NCBI RefSeq assembly: GCF_028583545.1
Contig: NZ_CP087106.1
Coordinates: 4,212,501 to 4,276,500, forward strand
Direction: 5' to 3'
Origin: Methylobacterium sp. NMS14P
GTDB lineage: Bacteria > Pseudomonadota > Alphaproteobacteria > Rhizobiales > Beijerinckiaceae
Length of the DNA stretch: 64,000 nt
The notes below the pieces were generated by a model. That model was not told the origin of the DNA and searched no databases. It saw only the letters and a list, made by a program, of their open reading frames with translations. Every line of letters begins with the position of its first letter. The first letter of the stretch is position 1. A program made the position numbers and the translations under genes. Below are positions 52,249 to 60,356 of the stretch, piece by piece.

Positions 52249-54387
52249 TCAGTTCGCCCGCGACACCTCGACGAGGTTGTCGGAGAACGAGGGCGCGTGG
52301 CCCATGTCGGTGAAGGCACCGGACGAGATGCTGTTGACCGTGCCCTCGTTGAGCTGGCGCCAGTAGCCCAGCGTCGCCACCACGATCCCGGCCTTCACGT
52401 CGTCGGTGATCCGCGCCACGCCCTTGAAGGCGCCGCGGTCGTTGCCGACCTTCACCCGGTCGCCCTCCCGAATCCCGCGGGAATCGGCATCGGCCTGGCT
52501 GATCAGCACGAACTGCTCGCCCTGGCCCTTCTGCTTGTCCTCCATGTTGGCGTAGCAGGAGTTCAGGAAGTAGTGGCTCTTGGGCGAGACGATGTTGAGC
52601 GGGTAGCGCTTGGCCAGCTCCGGGTCGTTCGTGTGGGACTCGCGCGGGCCCAGGTAGTCCGGCAGCGGGTCGAGCGCCTCGCCGGGCTGGAAGCCCTCGT
52701 ACATCTGCCGGAACGGCGGGGCGACGAAGTTCGTGGCGCCCTCGACCTTGAGCATGCACTTGCCGGTCGGCGTCGGGAAGTTGCCCTCCCGGTGCGGCGC
52801 CCGGTCGTCCGGTGTGCCCACCTTCAGCCGGGCGAAGCCGTGCTCGCGCATGTAGGCGAGGTCGATGCCCTCGCAGGCCGGCGATGACCAGTCGACGTAG
52901 TGCTCAAGGCACTCAGCATCGCTCCACTTGAAGTTCTCCTCCTCGAAGCCGAGCCGGGCGGCGAGTTGCCGGAAGATCTCGTTGTTGGGGATCGCCTCGC
53001 CGGGCGCCTCGGCGCACTTGGTGTTGTAGGTCAGGTAGAGGTGGCCCCACGACAGGATCATGTCCTCCATCTCGGCGCCCATCGTGGCGGGCAGCAGGAT
53101 GTCGGCGTAGGAGGCCGTGTCCGAGATGAAGTGCTCGGCCGAGACCATGAACAGGTCCTCGCGCATCAGCCCCTCGACGATCTTGTCGGTTTCGGGCGCC
53201 TGCGTGACCGGGTTCGAGTTCCAGCACATCATCGACATGATCGGCGGGTCGAGCTGCATCTCGCCGGTCAGCGCGCGGCCGATCTGCAGGTTCGAGACGA
53301 CCCGGGTCCCCTCCGGGATCAGGTCGGGCCGGCATATCACGTCGAACTTGTACGGGTGCTCCCAGACACCGAACTGCGTGACGCCGCCGCCGACGTGGCG
53401 CCACGCGCCGGTGAGCGCCGGGATGCAGGTCACCGCCCGGATGGTCTGGCCGCCGCCGTAGTGCCGCTCCAGCGCCACGCCCATGCGGATGCCGACCGGC
53501 TGCTCGGTCGCCATCTCGTAGGCGAGCTTGCGGATGTCGTCGGCCGGCACGCCGGTGATCTCCGCGGCCCATTCCGGCGTGCGGGTGCTGGCCCGCTCCT
53601 TCAGCTCCTCGAAGCCGACGGTGTGGTTGTCGACGTAGTCCTGATCGACGAGGCCCTGCGCGATGATCGAGTTGATCAGCGCCATGGCGAGCGCGCCGTC
53701 GGTGCCGGGCTTCGGCGCGATGTGCCAGTCGGCGGCCTTGGCGGTGCGCGACGCGTAGGCGTCGATCACCACGACCTTGGCGCCCTGCTTCTGGGCGTCC
53801 TTCACGATCGCCCAATGGTGCAGGTTGGTGCTGACCGAGTTGCAGGCCCAGATCACGATGTACTTGGAGTGGATGTAGCTGTCCGGATCCAGGCCGGCCG
53901 TCGGCCCGACGGTGAGGAGCCAGGCGGTGCACGAACCCTCGCCGCAGAAGGTGCGCTCGGTGACGGTGGCGCCCATGCGGTTGAAGAACGCGTCGCCGCC
54001 GTTCAGCCCGTGCACGAGGCCCTGGTTGCCGAGGTAGCTGTAGGGCGCGATGGCCTGCGGCCCGTACTGGTCGATGATCGCCTTCCAGCGGGTGACGATG
54101 GTGTCGAGCGCCTCGTCCCAGGTGATCCGCTCGAACTGCTTCGACCCCTTCGGGCCGACCCGCTTCATCGGGTAGAGGAGCCGGTCCGGGTGGTAGTGGC
54201 GCTTCTCGTAATCCTTCAGCTTCACGCAGAGGGTGCCGCGCGTCATCGGGTGGTCGGGGTTGCCGCGCACGCTCAGGAGCTCGCCGCCCTTCACCTCGAA
54301 CAGCATCGAGCAGGTGTCGGGGCAATCGTGCGGGCAGGCGCCGTAGAAGACCTCCGAGTAGGCCTCGGGCTGGACGATCTCGTTCAT
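52249..54387 (-). CDS. Molybdopterin oxidoreductase (4Fe-4S, bis-MGD family), substrate unknown
   Basis: A 712-residue cytoplasmic enzyme of the DMSO-reductase superfamily. The N-terminal iron-sulfur motif is ACPHDCPDTCS with a fourth Cys in RGTLCVKLKD. The molybdenum ligand is probably the Cys in FCGEGSCTAW, but this is a guess. The molybdopterin-dinucleotide binding domain lies at the C-terminus (LNIVSPKSHYFLNSC). No Tat signal precedes it. No small electron-transfer or chaperone subunit is next to it, so its partner is unknown. It is convergent with cusA. Confidence 0.88.
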   Translation of the reverse strand: MNEIVQPEAYSEVFYGACPHDCPDTCSMLFEVKGGELLSVRGNPDHPMTRGTLCVKLKDYEKRHYHPDRLLYPMKRVGPKGSKQFERITWDEALDTIVTRWKAIIDQYGPQAIAPYSYLGNQGLVHGLNGGDAFFNRMGATVTERTFCGEGSCTAWLLTVGPTAGLDPDSYIHSKYIVIWACNSVSTNLHHWAIVKDAQKQGAKVVVIDAYASRTAKAADWHIAPKPGTDGALAMALINSIIAQGLVDQDYVDNHTVGFEELKERASTRTPEWAAEITGVPADDIRKLAYEMATEQPVGIRMGVALERHYGGGQTIRAVTCIPALTGAWRHVGGGVTQFGVWEHPYKFDVICRPDLIPEGTRVVSNLQIGRALTGEMQLDPPIMSMMCWNSNPVTQAPETDKIVEGLMREDLFMVSAEHFISDTASYADILLPATMGAEMEDMILSWGHLYLTYNTKCAEAPGEAIPNNEIFRQLAARLGFEEENFKWSDAECLEHYVDWSSPACEGIDLAYMREHGFARLKVGTPDDRAPHREGNFPTPTGKCMLKVEGATNFVAPPFRQMYEGFQPGEALDPLPDYLGPRESHTNDPELAKRYPLNIVSPKSHYFLNSCYANMEDKQKGQGEQFVLISQADADSRGIREGDRVKVGNDRGAFKGVARITDDVKAGIVVATLGYWRQLNEGTVNSISSGAFTDMGHAPSFSDNLVEVSRAN

Positions 54388-54610
54388 GCTCTCTCCCTCA
54401 CCGGCCGCGGGCGTCCCGTTATTGTTCAGGCTTCCCGGCTCTCGGCGGGGAAGCGTACAACGAGAGGAAGAAAAGTTCTAATTCGAAGCGGGTGCGGCCG
54501 ATCGCGCCGGCCGCAGGGTCGTCGCTCCCGTCGCAGCGCCGTCAGCGCCGCGCCTTCCCTTGCGCGCGCGCGCACCCATCTGAGGGTCGGACGAAGCGGG
54601 GGCCTGCAGC

Positions 54611-54796
54611 ATGCGGTTCGAACTCTACCGGGACGCCAAGGGCGAGTGGCGCTGGCGCCTGCGGGCGCGCAACGGCGAGGTGATCGCCGAGTCGGGCGAG
54701 GGCTATGTGCGGCGCGAGGATTGCGAGCACGGCATCGCCCTCGTGCGGCAGAGCGCCGAGGCGCGCATCGAGGACATGACCACGAAGATCGCCTGA
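54611..54796 (+). CDS. DUF1508 (YegP-like) protein
   Basis: A 61-residue protein with a single DUF1508 repeat (FELYRDAKGEWRWRLRARNG, EVIAESGEGYVRREDCEHGI). The family forms small alpha-beta folds in many bacteria; its function is unknown. It has no signal peptide. It starts 22 bases after a GGTCGGACG segment and ends in DMTTKIA. It is monocistronic. Confidence 0.85.
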   Translation: MRFELYRDAKGEWRWRLRARNGEVIAESGEGYVRREDCEHGIALVRQSAEARIEDMTTKIA

Positions 54797-54962
54797 TCCC
54801 GCGCGTCGCAACCCGCGATCAACCCTGTCCGAAACATCACGGCGGTTAAGCTGCAACGCTTCCGCTCGCCCGTGCGTTGCAGCGGTTCGGACCGGGCGGA
54901 CAGCCCTCGCTTCCCGTGCGGTTCGTCGACCAGGACGTAATCATACGAAGGGAGTCGAGACC

Positions 54963-55232
54963 GTGCTGAGGAAATTCCTGCTCGCGGCCCTGCTGGCGCT
55001 GGGCTTCGCGGCCGCGGCGCCGGAGGGCGCGTCCGCCGCGCCCATCGGCCCGGGGCTGGCCCTGCCCGCCGAAGCCGCGCCGGCGGTGGCCGAGAAGGCC
55101 CAGTACTACTACCGTCGCCGCTTCTACGGCCCGCGGCCCTACTGGCGCCGCCCGTACTACGGCCGCCGGTTCTACTACGGCCCGCGGCCCTACTACCGTC
55201 GTCCCTACTGGCGCCGTCGGTTCTACTACTGA
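54963..55232 (+). CDS. Small exported Tyr/Arg-rich protein
   Basis: An 89-residue protein. The signal peptide (LRKFLLAALLALGFAAAAPE, cleavage near ASAAP) is followed by an acidic-neutral stretch and a C-terminal half made almost only of Tyr, Arg, Pro, Gly, Phe and Trp: two copies of RRFY-(Y)-GPRPY separated by WRRPYYG. It is not recognised as a named family. Aromatic-basic tails of this kind occur in small secreted proteins of the Hyphomicrobiales. It starts with GTG, with GGGAG (54952-54956) upstream, and is followed by a terminator. Confidence 0.7.
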   Translation: MLRKFLLAALLALGFAAAAPEGASAAPIGPGLALPAEAAPAVAEKAQYYYRRRFYGPRPYWRRPYYGRRFYYGPRPYYRRPYWRRRFYY

Positions 55233-55252
55233 TCGGCTCTCCGACCTGACCG

Positions 55253-55285
55253 GCCCGGCGGCTTCAGCGAGCCGCCGGGCTTTTT
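55253..55285 (+). terminator. Intrinsic terminator
   Basis: GCCCGGCGGC (55253-55262), 8-base loop, GCCGCCGGGC (55271-55280), then TTTTT. A perfect 10-bp stem with a T tract, 20 bases after the stop of the Tyr/Arg-rich gene. Confidence 0.88.
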
Positions 55286-55381
55286 CACGCCCCGATTCGG
55301 GGTGCGCGACCGCGAGCCTTGCTTTATCGTGCCGGGAACGGGACCGCCGACGGCAGATCGGCGCGCCCGAGAGGAAGCCCG

Positions 55382-55519
55382 ATGAACGATATTGCGCAGC
55401 GCGCCGAGCCCGCGGCGGCGACGCCGGACCTCTGGCAATCCATCCCGCTCGAATGCATCCTGAGCGCTGTCGCCGTTCTGCTGGCGGCGGGGCTCAAGCT
55501 CGCCGGCGTGATGTCCTGA
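55382..55519 (+). CDS. Very small single-span membrane protein
   Basis: A 45-residue protein: a polar N-terminus (NDIAQRAEPAAATPDLWQSI) and one membrane segment (ECILSAVAVLLAAGLKLAGV). ATG at 55382 has a strong Shine-Dalgarno-like GAGAGGAAG upstream, which supports translation. It lies 14 bases before the thioesterase gene on the same strand and is probably co-transcribed. Function unknown. Confidence 0.6.
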   Translation: MNDIAQRAEPAAATPDLWQSIPLECILSAVAVLLAAGLKLAGVMS

Positions 55520-55533
55520 CGGCGCGGGGGCGG

Positions 55534-55995
55534 ATGGACGGCATGCAGCACGTCGCACTCTCACCGGCCGGAAGCGCGCCGCCCGCGGAGGTCGATCTGC
55601 CCAAGGGCGACCTGACGGTGCGCACCATCGCCATGCCGGCCGACACCAACGCCAACGGCGACATCTTCGGCGGGTGGGTGCTGTCGCAGATGGATCAGGC
55701 CGGCGGCATCGCGGGCGTCGACCGGGCGCTGGGCCGGGTGGTCACCGTGGCGCTGGAATCGATGACCTTCATCCGGCCGGTCCGGGTCGGCGACGTGCTG
55801 TGCGTCTACACCCGGGTGTCGCATGTCGGCCGGACCTCGATGAAGATCGAGGTCGAGGCCTGGGCGCGGCGGTTCTGCACCCAGGTCCGCGAGCGGGTCA
55901 CGCAGGCCACCTTCACCTTCGTGGCCATCGACGAGGACGGCCGGCCGCGGCCGATCCCGCCGGCCGTGCCGTCCCCCTCCGCGACGGCTACTTGA
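55534..55995 (+). CDS. Acyl-CoA thioesterase (hotdog, YciA-like)
   Basis: A 153-residue hotdog-fold enzyme that hydrolyses acyl-CoA to free acid and CoA. NANGDIFGGWVLSQMDQAGG has the catalytic Asp region of the YciA/BACH group, and VTVALESMTFIRPVRVGDVL follows. It is probably a hexamer in the cytoplasm. ATG at 55534 or 55543 are both possible. The gene's last eight bases overlap the 3' end of the convergent sodC gene. Confidence 0.88.
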   Translation: MDGMQHVALSPAGSAPPAEVDLPKGDLTVRTIAMPADTNANGDIFGGWVLSQMDQAGGIAGVDRALGRVVTVALESMTFIRPVRVGDVLCVYTRVSHVGRTSMKIEVEAWARRFCTQVRERVTQATFTFVAIDEDGRPRPIPPAVPSPSATAT

Positions 55996-56527
55996 TCACC
56001 CCGCAGGCGACGCGGTCGCCGGCACCGCCGATCGGCTGGGTGTTGTGGTCGTCCTCGTTGGCGTGGATGATCAGCGCCGCGCCGTCGCCGTCCTTCAGGC
56101 CGCCCTCGCCGTTCAGCGGCGTCTCGCTCGAGACCTCGGCGTTGGCCGAGCCGTCCTGCGCCGCGTAGAGGTTCGGCAGGTCGCCCTCGTCGGGCCCCTC
56201 CGCGTTGAGCAGCCCGTGCTTGCTCTGGTCGTGGTTCACGTGCGCCTTGGAGTTCATGAACTTCGGGTCCGAGCAGTCGCCCACGGCGTGGAAATGCATC
56301 CCGTGCCAGCCGGGCGGCAATCCGCCGGGCTGGATCGTCACGCGCAGGACCAGGGTATTCGCCCCGTCGCGGATCGCCAGCGTGCCGATCGGGTCGCCCT
56401 TCGCGTTCTTGATCGGCGCCGTGAAGGTCTCTGCCGGTTTGGCCGCCTCCTTGGGAGGCTCCTGCGCCAGGGCGCCGCCGGCGGCGGCGGTCCCGAGCAA
56501 TGCGAGCAGCGGCAGGGTGCGGTTCAT
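55988..56527 (-). CDS. sodC: Cu/Zn superoxide dismutase
   Basis: A 179-residue exported enzyme that converts superoxide to hydrogen peroxide and oxygen in the periplasm. The signal peptide is TLPLLALLGTAAAGGALAQE. Copper ligands are in GWHGMHFHAVGDCS and the zinc site is in HVNHDQSKHG; the C-terminal GGAGDRVACGVIK has the catalytic Arg and the disulfide Cys. All are intact. It is 3'-overlapped by the thioesterase gene. Confidence 0.95.
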   Translation of the reverse strand: MNRTLPLLALLGTAAAGGALAQEPPKEAAKPAETFTAPIKNAKGDPIGTLAIRDGANTLVLRVTIQPGGLPPGWHGMHFHAVGDCSDPKFMNSKAHVNHDQSKHGLLNAEGPDEGDLPNLYAAQDGSANAEVSSETPLNGEGGLKDGDGAALIIHANEDDHNTQPIGGAGDRVACGVIK

Positions 56528-56635
56528 GCGGTGGCTCTCCTTTCCGGCCCGGTCTAGTTAGGGAGCGCGCCGGCCTTCGACAGGGCGGCGGCCCGAAACC
56601 TCCGCCGCAGACCTGCCGGAACCGCACGAAGCCCG

Positions 56636-57415
56636 ATGACCCGAGACCGGACCAGCCCGGACCGCGCGGCCCCCGCGGACGACCCTGCGCCGCGGCGCGC
56701 CGACCTGTACCTCGTGGCCCACGGCCATTTCGAGAGCCGGACCCGGGCCCAGGCGGCGATCCGCGCCGGACTCGTGCGGGTCGACGGGCGCCCGCTCGGG
56801 CGCGCTTCGGACCCGATCGCCCCCGGGGCTCGGGTCGAGGCGGAACCCGAGCATCCCTACGCGTCCCGCGGCGGCCTCAAGCTCGCCGCCGCGCTGGACG
56901 CGTTCGGCGTCGATCCGGCCGGCCGGGTCGCCCTCGACGTCGGCGCCTCGACGGGCGGCTTCACCGACGTGCTGCTCGCCCGCGGCGCGCGCCACGTCCA
57001 CGCCCTCGACGTCGGCCGGGGGCAGCTCCATCCGCGCCTCGCCGGGGACCCGCGCGTGACCAACCGCGAGGGCACCGACATCCGCGGCCTCGGCCCGGAC
57101 GCCCTCGTCCCGCACCCGGACTTCGCGAGCGTGGACGTGAGCTTCATCGGCCTGCGCCTCGTGCTGCCGGTCCTGCCGGGCCTGCTCAGGCCCGGGTCGG
57201 CGATCGTCGCGCTGATCAAGCCGCAATTCGAGGCCGGCCGCGCCCGCGTCGGCCGCGGCGGCCTCGTCCGCGACCCGGAGGTCCACGCCGAGGTCTGCGC
57301 GGCCGTCCGCGAGACCCTGGAGGGGCTCGGGGCCGCGGTCCTGGGCCTGATCGACTCGCCGGTCCCGGGCGGCGACGGCAATGCCGAGTTCCTGATCGGC
57401 GCGAGGTTGCCGTGA
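56636..57415 (+). CDS. tlyA: TlyA-family S4/FtsJ RNA methyltransferase
   Basis: A 259-residue protein. An S4 RNA-binding domain (RADLYLVAHGHFESRTRAQA, IRAGLVRVDG) is followed by an FtsJ-type methyltransferase domain (ALDVGASTGGFTDVLLARGA for the SAM site, SVDVSFIGLRLVLPVLPGLL and IVALIKPQFEAGR). TlyA of mycobacteria methylates 2'-OH in 16S and 23S rRNA; the same activity is presumed. It overlaps the next gene by four bases. Confidence 0.92.
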   Translation: MTRDRTSPDRAAPADDPAPRRADLYLVAHGHFESRTRAQAAIRAGLVRVDGRPLGRASDPIAPGARVEAEPEHPYASRGGLKLAAALDAFGVDPAGRVALDVGASTGGFTDVLLARGARHVHALDVGRGQLHPRLAGDPRVTNREGTDIRGLGPDALVPHPDFASVDVSFIGLRLVLPVLPGLLRPGSAIVALIKPQFEAGRARVGRGGLVRDPEVHAEVCAAVRETLEGLGAAVLGLIDSPVPGGDGNAEFLIGARLP

Positions 57416-58689
57416 GCGACGCAGCGGATATCGAGACGGTCACCATCCGGGAGCTCGGCGCCCGCGGCGACGGGATCGCCGAGGACGGGACCCCGGTGCC
57501 CTACGCGCTGCCCGGGGAACGCGCGGAGATCCGCCGCGAGGCGCGCCGCGCCGCGCTGCTCGGCGTCGCGCAGGCCTCGCCCGACCGGGTCGAGCCGTTC
57601 TGCCCGTACTACATGCGCTGCGGCGGCTGCCGCACCCAGCACCTCGCGCGGCCCGCGGAACTCGCCTGGAAGCGCGACCTCGTCGCCCAGGCCCTGTCGC
57701 AGGCGCGCCTCGACGTGACGCCCGGGCCGGCCGTCGACGCCCACGGGGCGGGACGCCGCCGCCTCACCCTGCACGTGCGCGAGATCGGCGGCCGGGCCGA
57801 GGCCGGCCTGATGGCGGCGCGCAGCCACGCGCTGGTGCCGATCGACCACTGCCCGATCACCGTGCCGGCGCTGCACCCGGCCCCCGCGGTCGCGCGCCGC
57901 CTCGCCGCCCCGCTGGGCCACGGGCGCAAGCCCCTCGACCTGGCCGTCACCGCCACCGACCAGGGCCTCGACGTCGACCTGCGCGGCCACGGACCGGTGA
58001 GCGCCGGCGTCGGCGCCGCGCTGGTGCGGATCGCCGGAGAACTCGGGCTCGCCCGGCTCTCCCTGCACGGCGAGCGCCTCATGGAGGCCGAGCCGGTCTC
58101 GGTCACGGCGGACAGCCCCGCCGGCGGCACCGCCGCGGCGGGCCGCCTCTACCCGGCCCCCGGCGGCTTCCTGCAGGCGACCGCGGCCGGACAGGCGACG
58201 CTCTGCGACCTGACCGTGGCGGCCCTCGGGCCCCGCATCCGGCGCGTCGCCGACCTGTTCGCGGGCTGCGGGCCGCTGACCCTGGCGATCGCCCGGACGG
58301 CCGCGGTCCACGCCGTCGAGTCCGACGCCGCCGCCCTCGCGGGCCTCGACCGCGCCGCGCGTGCCGCCTCGGGCCTGCGCAGGATCACCAGCGAGCGCCG
58401 CGACCTGTTCCGACGCCCCCTGCTCCCCCCCGAACTCGACGCCTTCGACGCGGTGGTGTTCGACCCGCCCCGGGCCGGCGCGGAGGCCCAGGCCCGCCAG
58501 ATCGCCGCGGCGCGGGTTCCCCTCGTGGTCGGCGTCGCCTGCGATGCCGGAACCTTCGCGCGGGACGCGGCGACGCTGGTCGCCGGCGGGTACCGGCTGG
58601 AGGCCGTCACGCCGGTCGACCAGTTCCGCCATTCGGGCCACGTCGAGATGGTCGGGGTGTTCCGGCGCGAGCCCGCGCGGCGCCGCTGA
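57412..58689 (+). CDS. RumA/TrmA-family RNA (uracil-C5) methyltransferase
   Basis: A 425-residue SAM-dependent enzyme. An iron-sulfur region is present (FCPYYMRCGGCRTQHL, with Cys spaced C-x5-C-x2-C), then a central domain and the methyltransferase core with ADLFAGCGPLTLAIA, FDPPRAGAEAQ and the catalytic Cys in VGVACDAGTFARD. It probably methylates U in 23S rRNA or tRNA. Start GTG overlaps tlyA. A TRAM domain is present at the start (VTIRELGARGDGIAEDGT). Confidence 0.9.
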   Translation: MSDAADIETVTIRELGARGDGIAEDGTPVPYALPGERAEIRREARRAALLGVAQASPDRVEPFCPYYMRCGGCRTQHLARPAELAWKRDLVAQALSQARLDVTPGPAVDAHGAGRRRLTLHVREIGGRAEAGLMAARSHALVPIDHCPITVPALHPAPAVARRLAAPLGHGRKPLDLAVTATDQGLDVDLRGHGPVSAGVGAALVRIAGELGLARLSLHGERLMEAEPVSVTADSPAGGTAAAGRLYPAPGGFLQATAAGQATLCDLTVAALGPRIRRVADLFAGCGPLTLAIARTAAVHAVESDAAALAGLDRAARAASGLRRITSERRDLFRRPLLPPELDAFDAVVFDPPRAGAEAQARQIAAARVPLVVGVACDAGTFARDAATLVAGGYRLEAVTPVDQFRHSGHVEMVGVFRREPARRR

Positions 58690-58742
58690 ACCACGCAACC
58701 TGCGGTCAAGTTTCACGTTCTCCCGGCGATCGGAGAGCCTTC

Positions 58743-59015
58743 ATGATCCGCGGACTCCTTCGCCCCGCGACGCTCGGCGCGCTGAGCCTCGCCCTCGCCA
58801 CCCCGCTCGCGGCGCAGGCGCTGGCGCCCGACCAGACCGGAACCGGCAGCGGCCCGGCCTCGACCATCACGGCGCCGAACACCAACAGCCTCGGCGTGAC
58901 CAAGCCGCCCGGCACGTCCCTCGGCCCCGGCGAAGTGCCGACCCGCGAGCAGCGGCGGCGCGAGCGCGCCCTGACCGACAGGATCGAAGGCAGCATCTGC
59001 GACGGCTGCAACTGA
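58743..59015 (+). CDS. Small exported protein of unknown function
   Basis: A 90-residue protein with a Sec signal (RPATLGALSLALATPLAAQA) and a short Gly/Ser/Thr/Pro mature part ending in a charged helix (TREQRRRERALTDRIEGSIC) and two Cys (CDGC). I do not recognise the family. A hairpin (GTCGGAG at 59022-59028 with CTCCGAC at 59060-59066) lies just after it. Confidence 0.6.
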   Translation: MIRGLLRPATLGALSLALATPLAAQALAPDQTGTGSGPASTITAPNTNSLGVTKPPGTSLGPGEVPTREQRRRERALTDRIEGSICDGCN

Positions 59016-59254
59016 GATCGGGTCGGAGCCGGCCGCTGCGGCGGAACCCGGTTCGCGGCCTCCGACTCGCCGCATCGTGAATGCGCACGCGCCCCCCGCG
59101 CGCCCGACCAACCCGCGGGGCGGGATCGGGATGTCACGGAAGCGTCAGAAAACAGCGCCACATCCGCGGCACAGCTTGCATCGGCCAACGTGGTGCCGGA
59201 TGCGGGCTGCGGCCCCGCGCTGTCCCGTGACCGATCCGCATCCGAGACCCGTAC

Positions 59255-60259
59255 GTGATCTTCATCCACCAGCCCGCCGTCGGCGCCGGAGCCACGCTGC
59301 TCGAGCGCCGCGTCATCGATCTCCAGGACACGGTCCCCGAGGACACGGTCTGGCTCGACCTGATCCGCCCGAGCCGCGAGGAGGAGCTGAAGGTCGAGTC
59401 GTTCGCGGGCATCGAGGTGCCGACCCGCGAGGAGATGAAGGACATCGAGCCCTCGGAGCTGCTCTACGTCGAGGACGGCGCCCGCTACATGACCGGCCGG
59501 GTGCTCTCGAAGGTCAGCGACGCCGAGGAGCCGGGCCTCGCCGGCATCACCTTCATCCTGCGCGGCAACCGGCTGGTGACCGTGCGCCACGAGGAGCCGC
59601 AGGCCTTCCGCATGTACACGCAGCGCGCCGGGCGCTCGATGGGCAACGGCGGCGCGTCGGCCCCGTCGGGCGAGTCGATCCTGGCCGGGCTGATCGAGGC
59701 GGTGATCGACCGGGCCGCCGACGTGCTGCAGCTCCAGGGCGAGCGCATCGACCGCCTGTCGGGCAAGATCTTCGAAGTGCAGGAGGATCCCTCGGCCCGC
59801 AACACCGCCCTGCAGGACACGCTGCGCGCCCTCGGACGGCACGGTGATCTCATCTCCAAGCAGCGGGAAAGTCTCGTCTCCATGGAGCGGATCCTGCTCT
59901 CGCTGTCGGCGACCTACCGGACCAACAAGGCCCCGCGCGATCTGCGCGAGGACGTGCGCTCGACCCTGCGGGATCTGCAGTCCCTGGAGGAGCACGCCAC
60001 CTTCCTGTCGACGAAGATCCAGTTCCTGCTCGACGCGACCCTCGGGCTCGTCAACCTCGAGCAGAACAACATCATCAAGCTGTTCTCGGTCATGGCGGTC
60101 GTCTTCATGCCGCCGACCCTGATCGCGTCGATCTACGGCATGAATTTTAAGTCCATACCGGAACTAGATTTCGCGTTCGGATATCCGATGGCGCTGATCA
60201 TGATGGTCGTGGCCGCCGTATTTCCCTACTTCTTCTTCCGGTGGAAGAAGTGGCTCTGA
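59255..60259 (+). CDS. corA: CorA-family magnesium/divalent cation transporter
   Basis: A 334-residue protein with a long cytoplasmic N-terminal part and two C-terminal membrane segments. The signature YGMNF (GMN) is at about residue 295, within FMPPTLIASIYGMNF; the second segment ends KKWL. GTG at 59255 is the start (VIFIHQPAVGAG). It carries Mg2+, or perhaps Co2+/Ni2+, across the inner membrane as a pentamer. Confidence 0.93.
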   Translation: MIFIHQPAVGAGATLLERRVIDLQDTVPEDTVWLDLIRPSREEELKVESFAGIEVPTREEMKDIEPSELLYVEDGARYMTGRVLSKVSDAEEPGLAGITFILRGNRLVTVRHEEPQAFRMYTQRAGRSMGNGGASAPSGESILAGLIEAVIDRAADVLQLQGERIDRLSGKIFEVQEDPSARNTALQDTLRALGRHGDLISKQRESLVSMERILLSLSATYRTNKAPRDLREDVRSTLRDLQSLEEHATFLSTKIQFLLDATLGLVNLEQNNIIKLFSVMAVVFMPPTLIASIYGMNFKSIPELDFAFGYPMALIMMVVAAVFPYFFFRWKKWL

Positions 60260-60356
60260 CAACAAATGCTGGTATAGGGCCGATAGAATTTTAAGACCTC
60301 TGCGGGAGCATGGTGGGGCCTGAAGGCGCGGCGCGGCCGCGAAGACGGAATCTCCC

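Noticed and set aside
54963..55232. Tyr/Arg repeats as a CRISPR-like or tandem DNA repeat
   Set aside because: The repeats lie in frame inside a gene with a signal peptide and a terminator, and their spacing is coding, not array-like.
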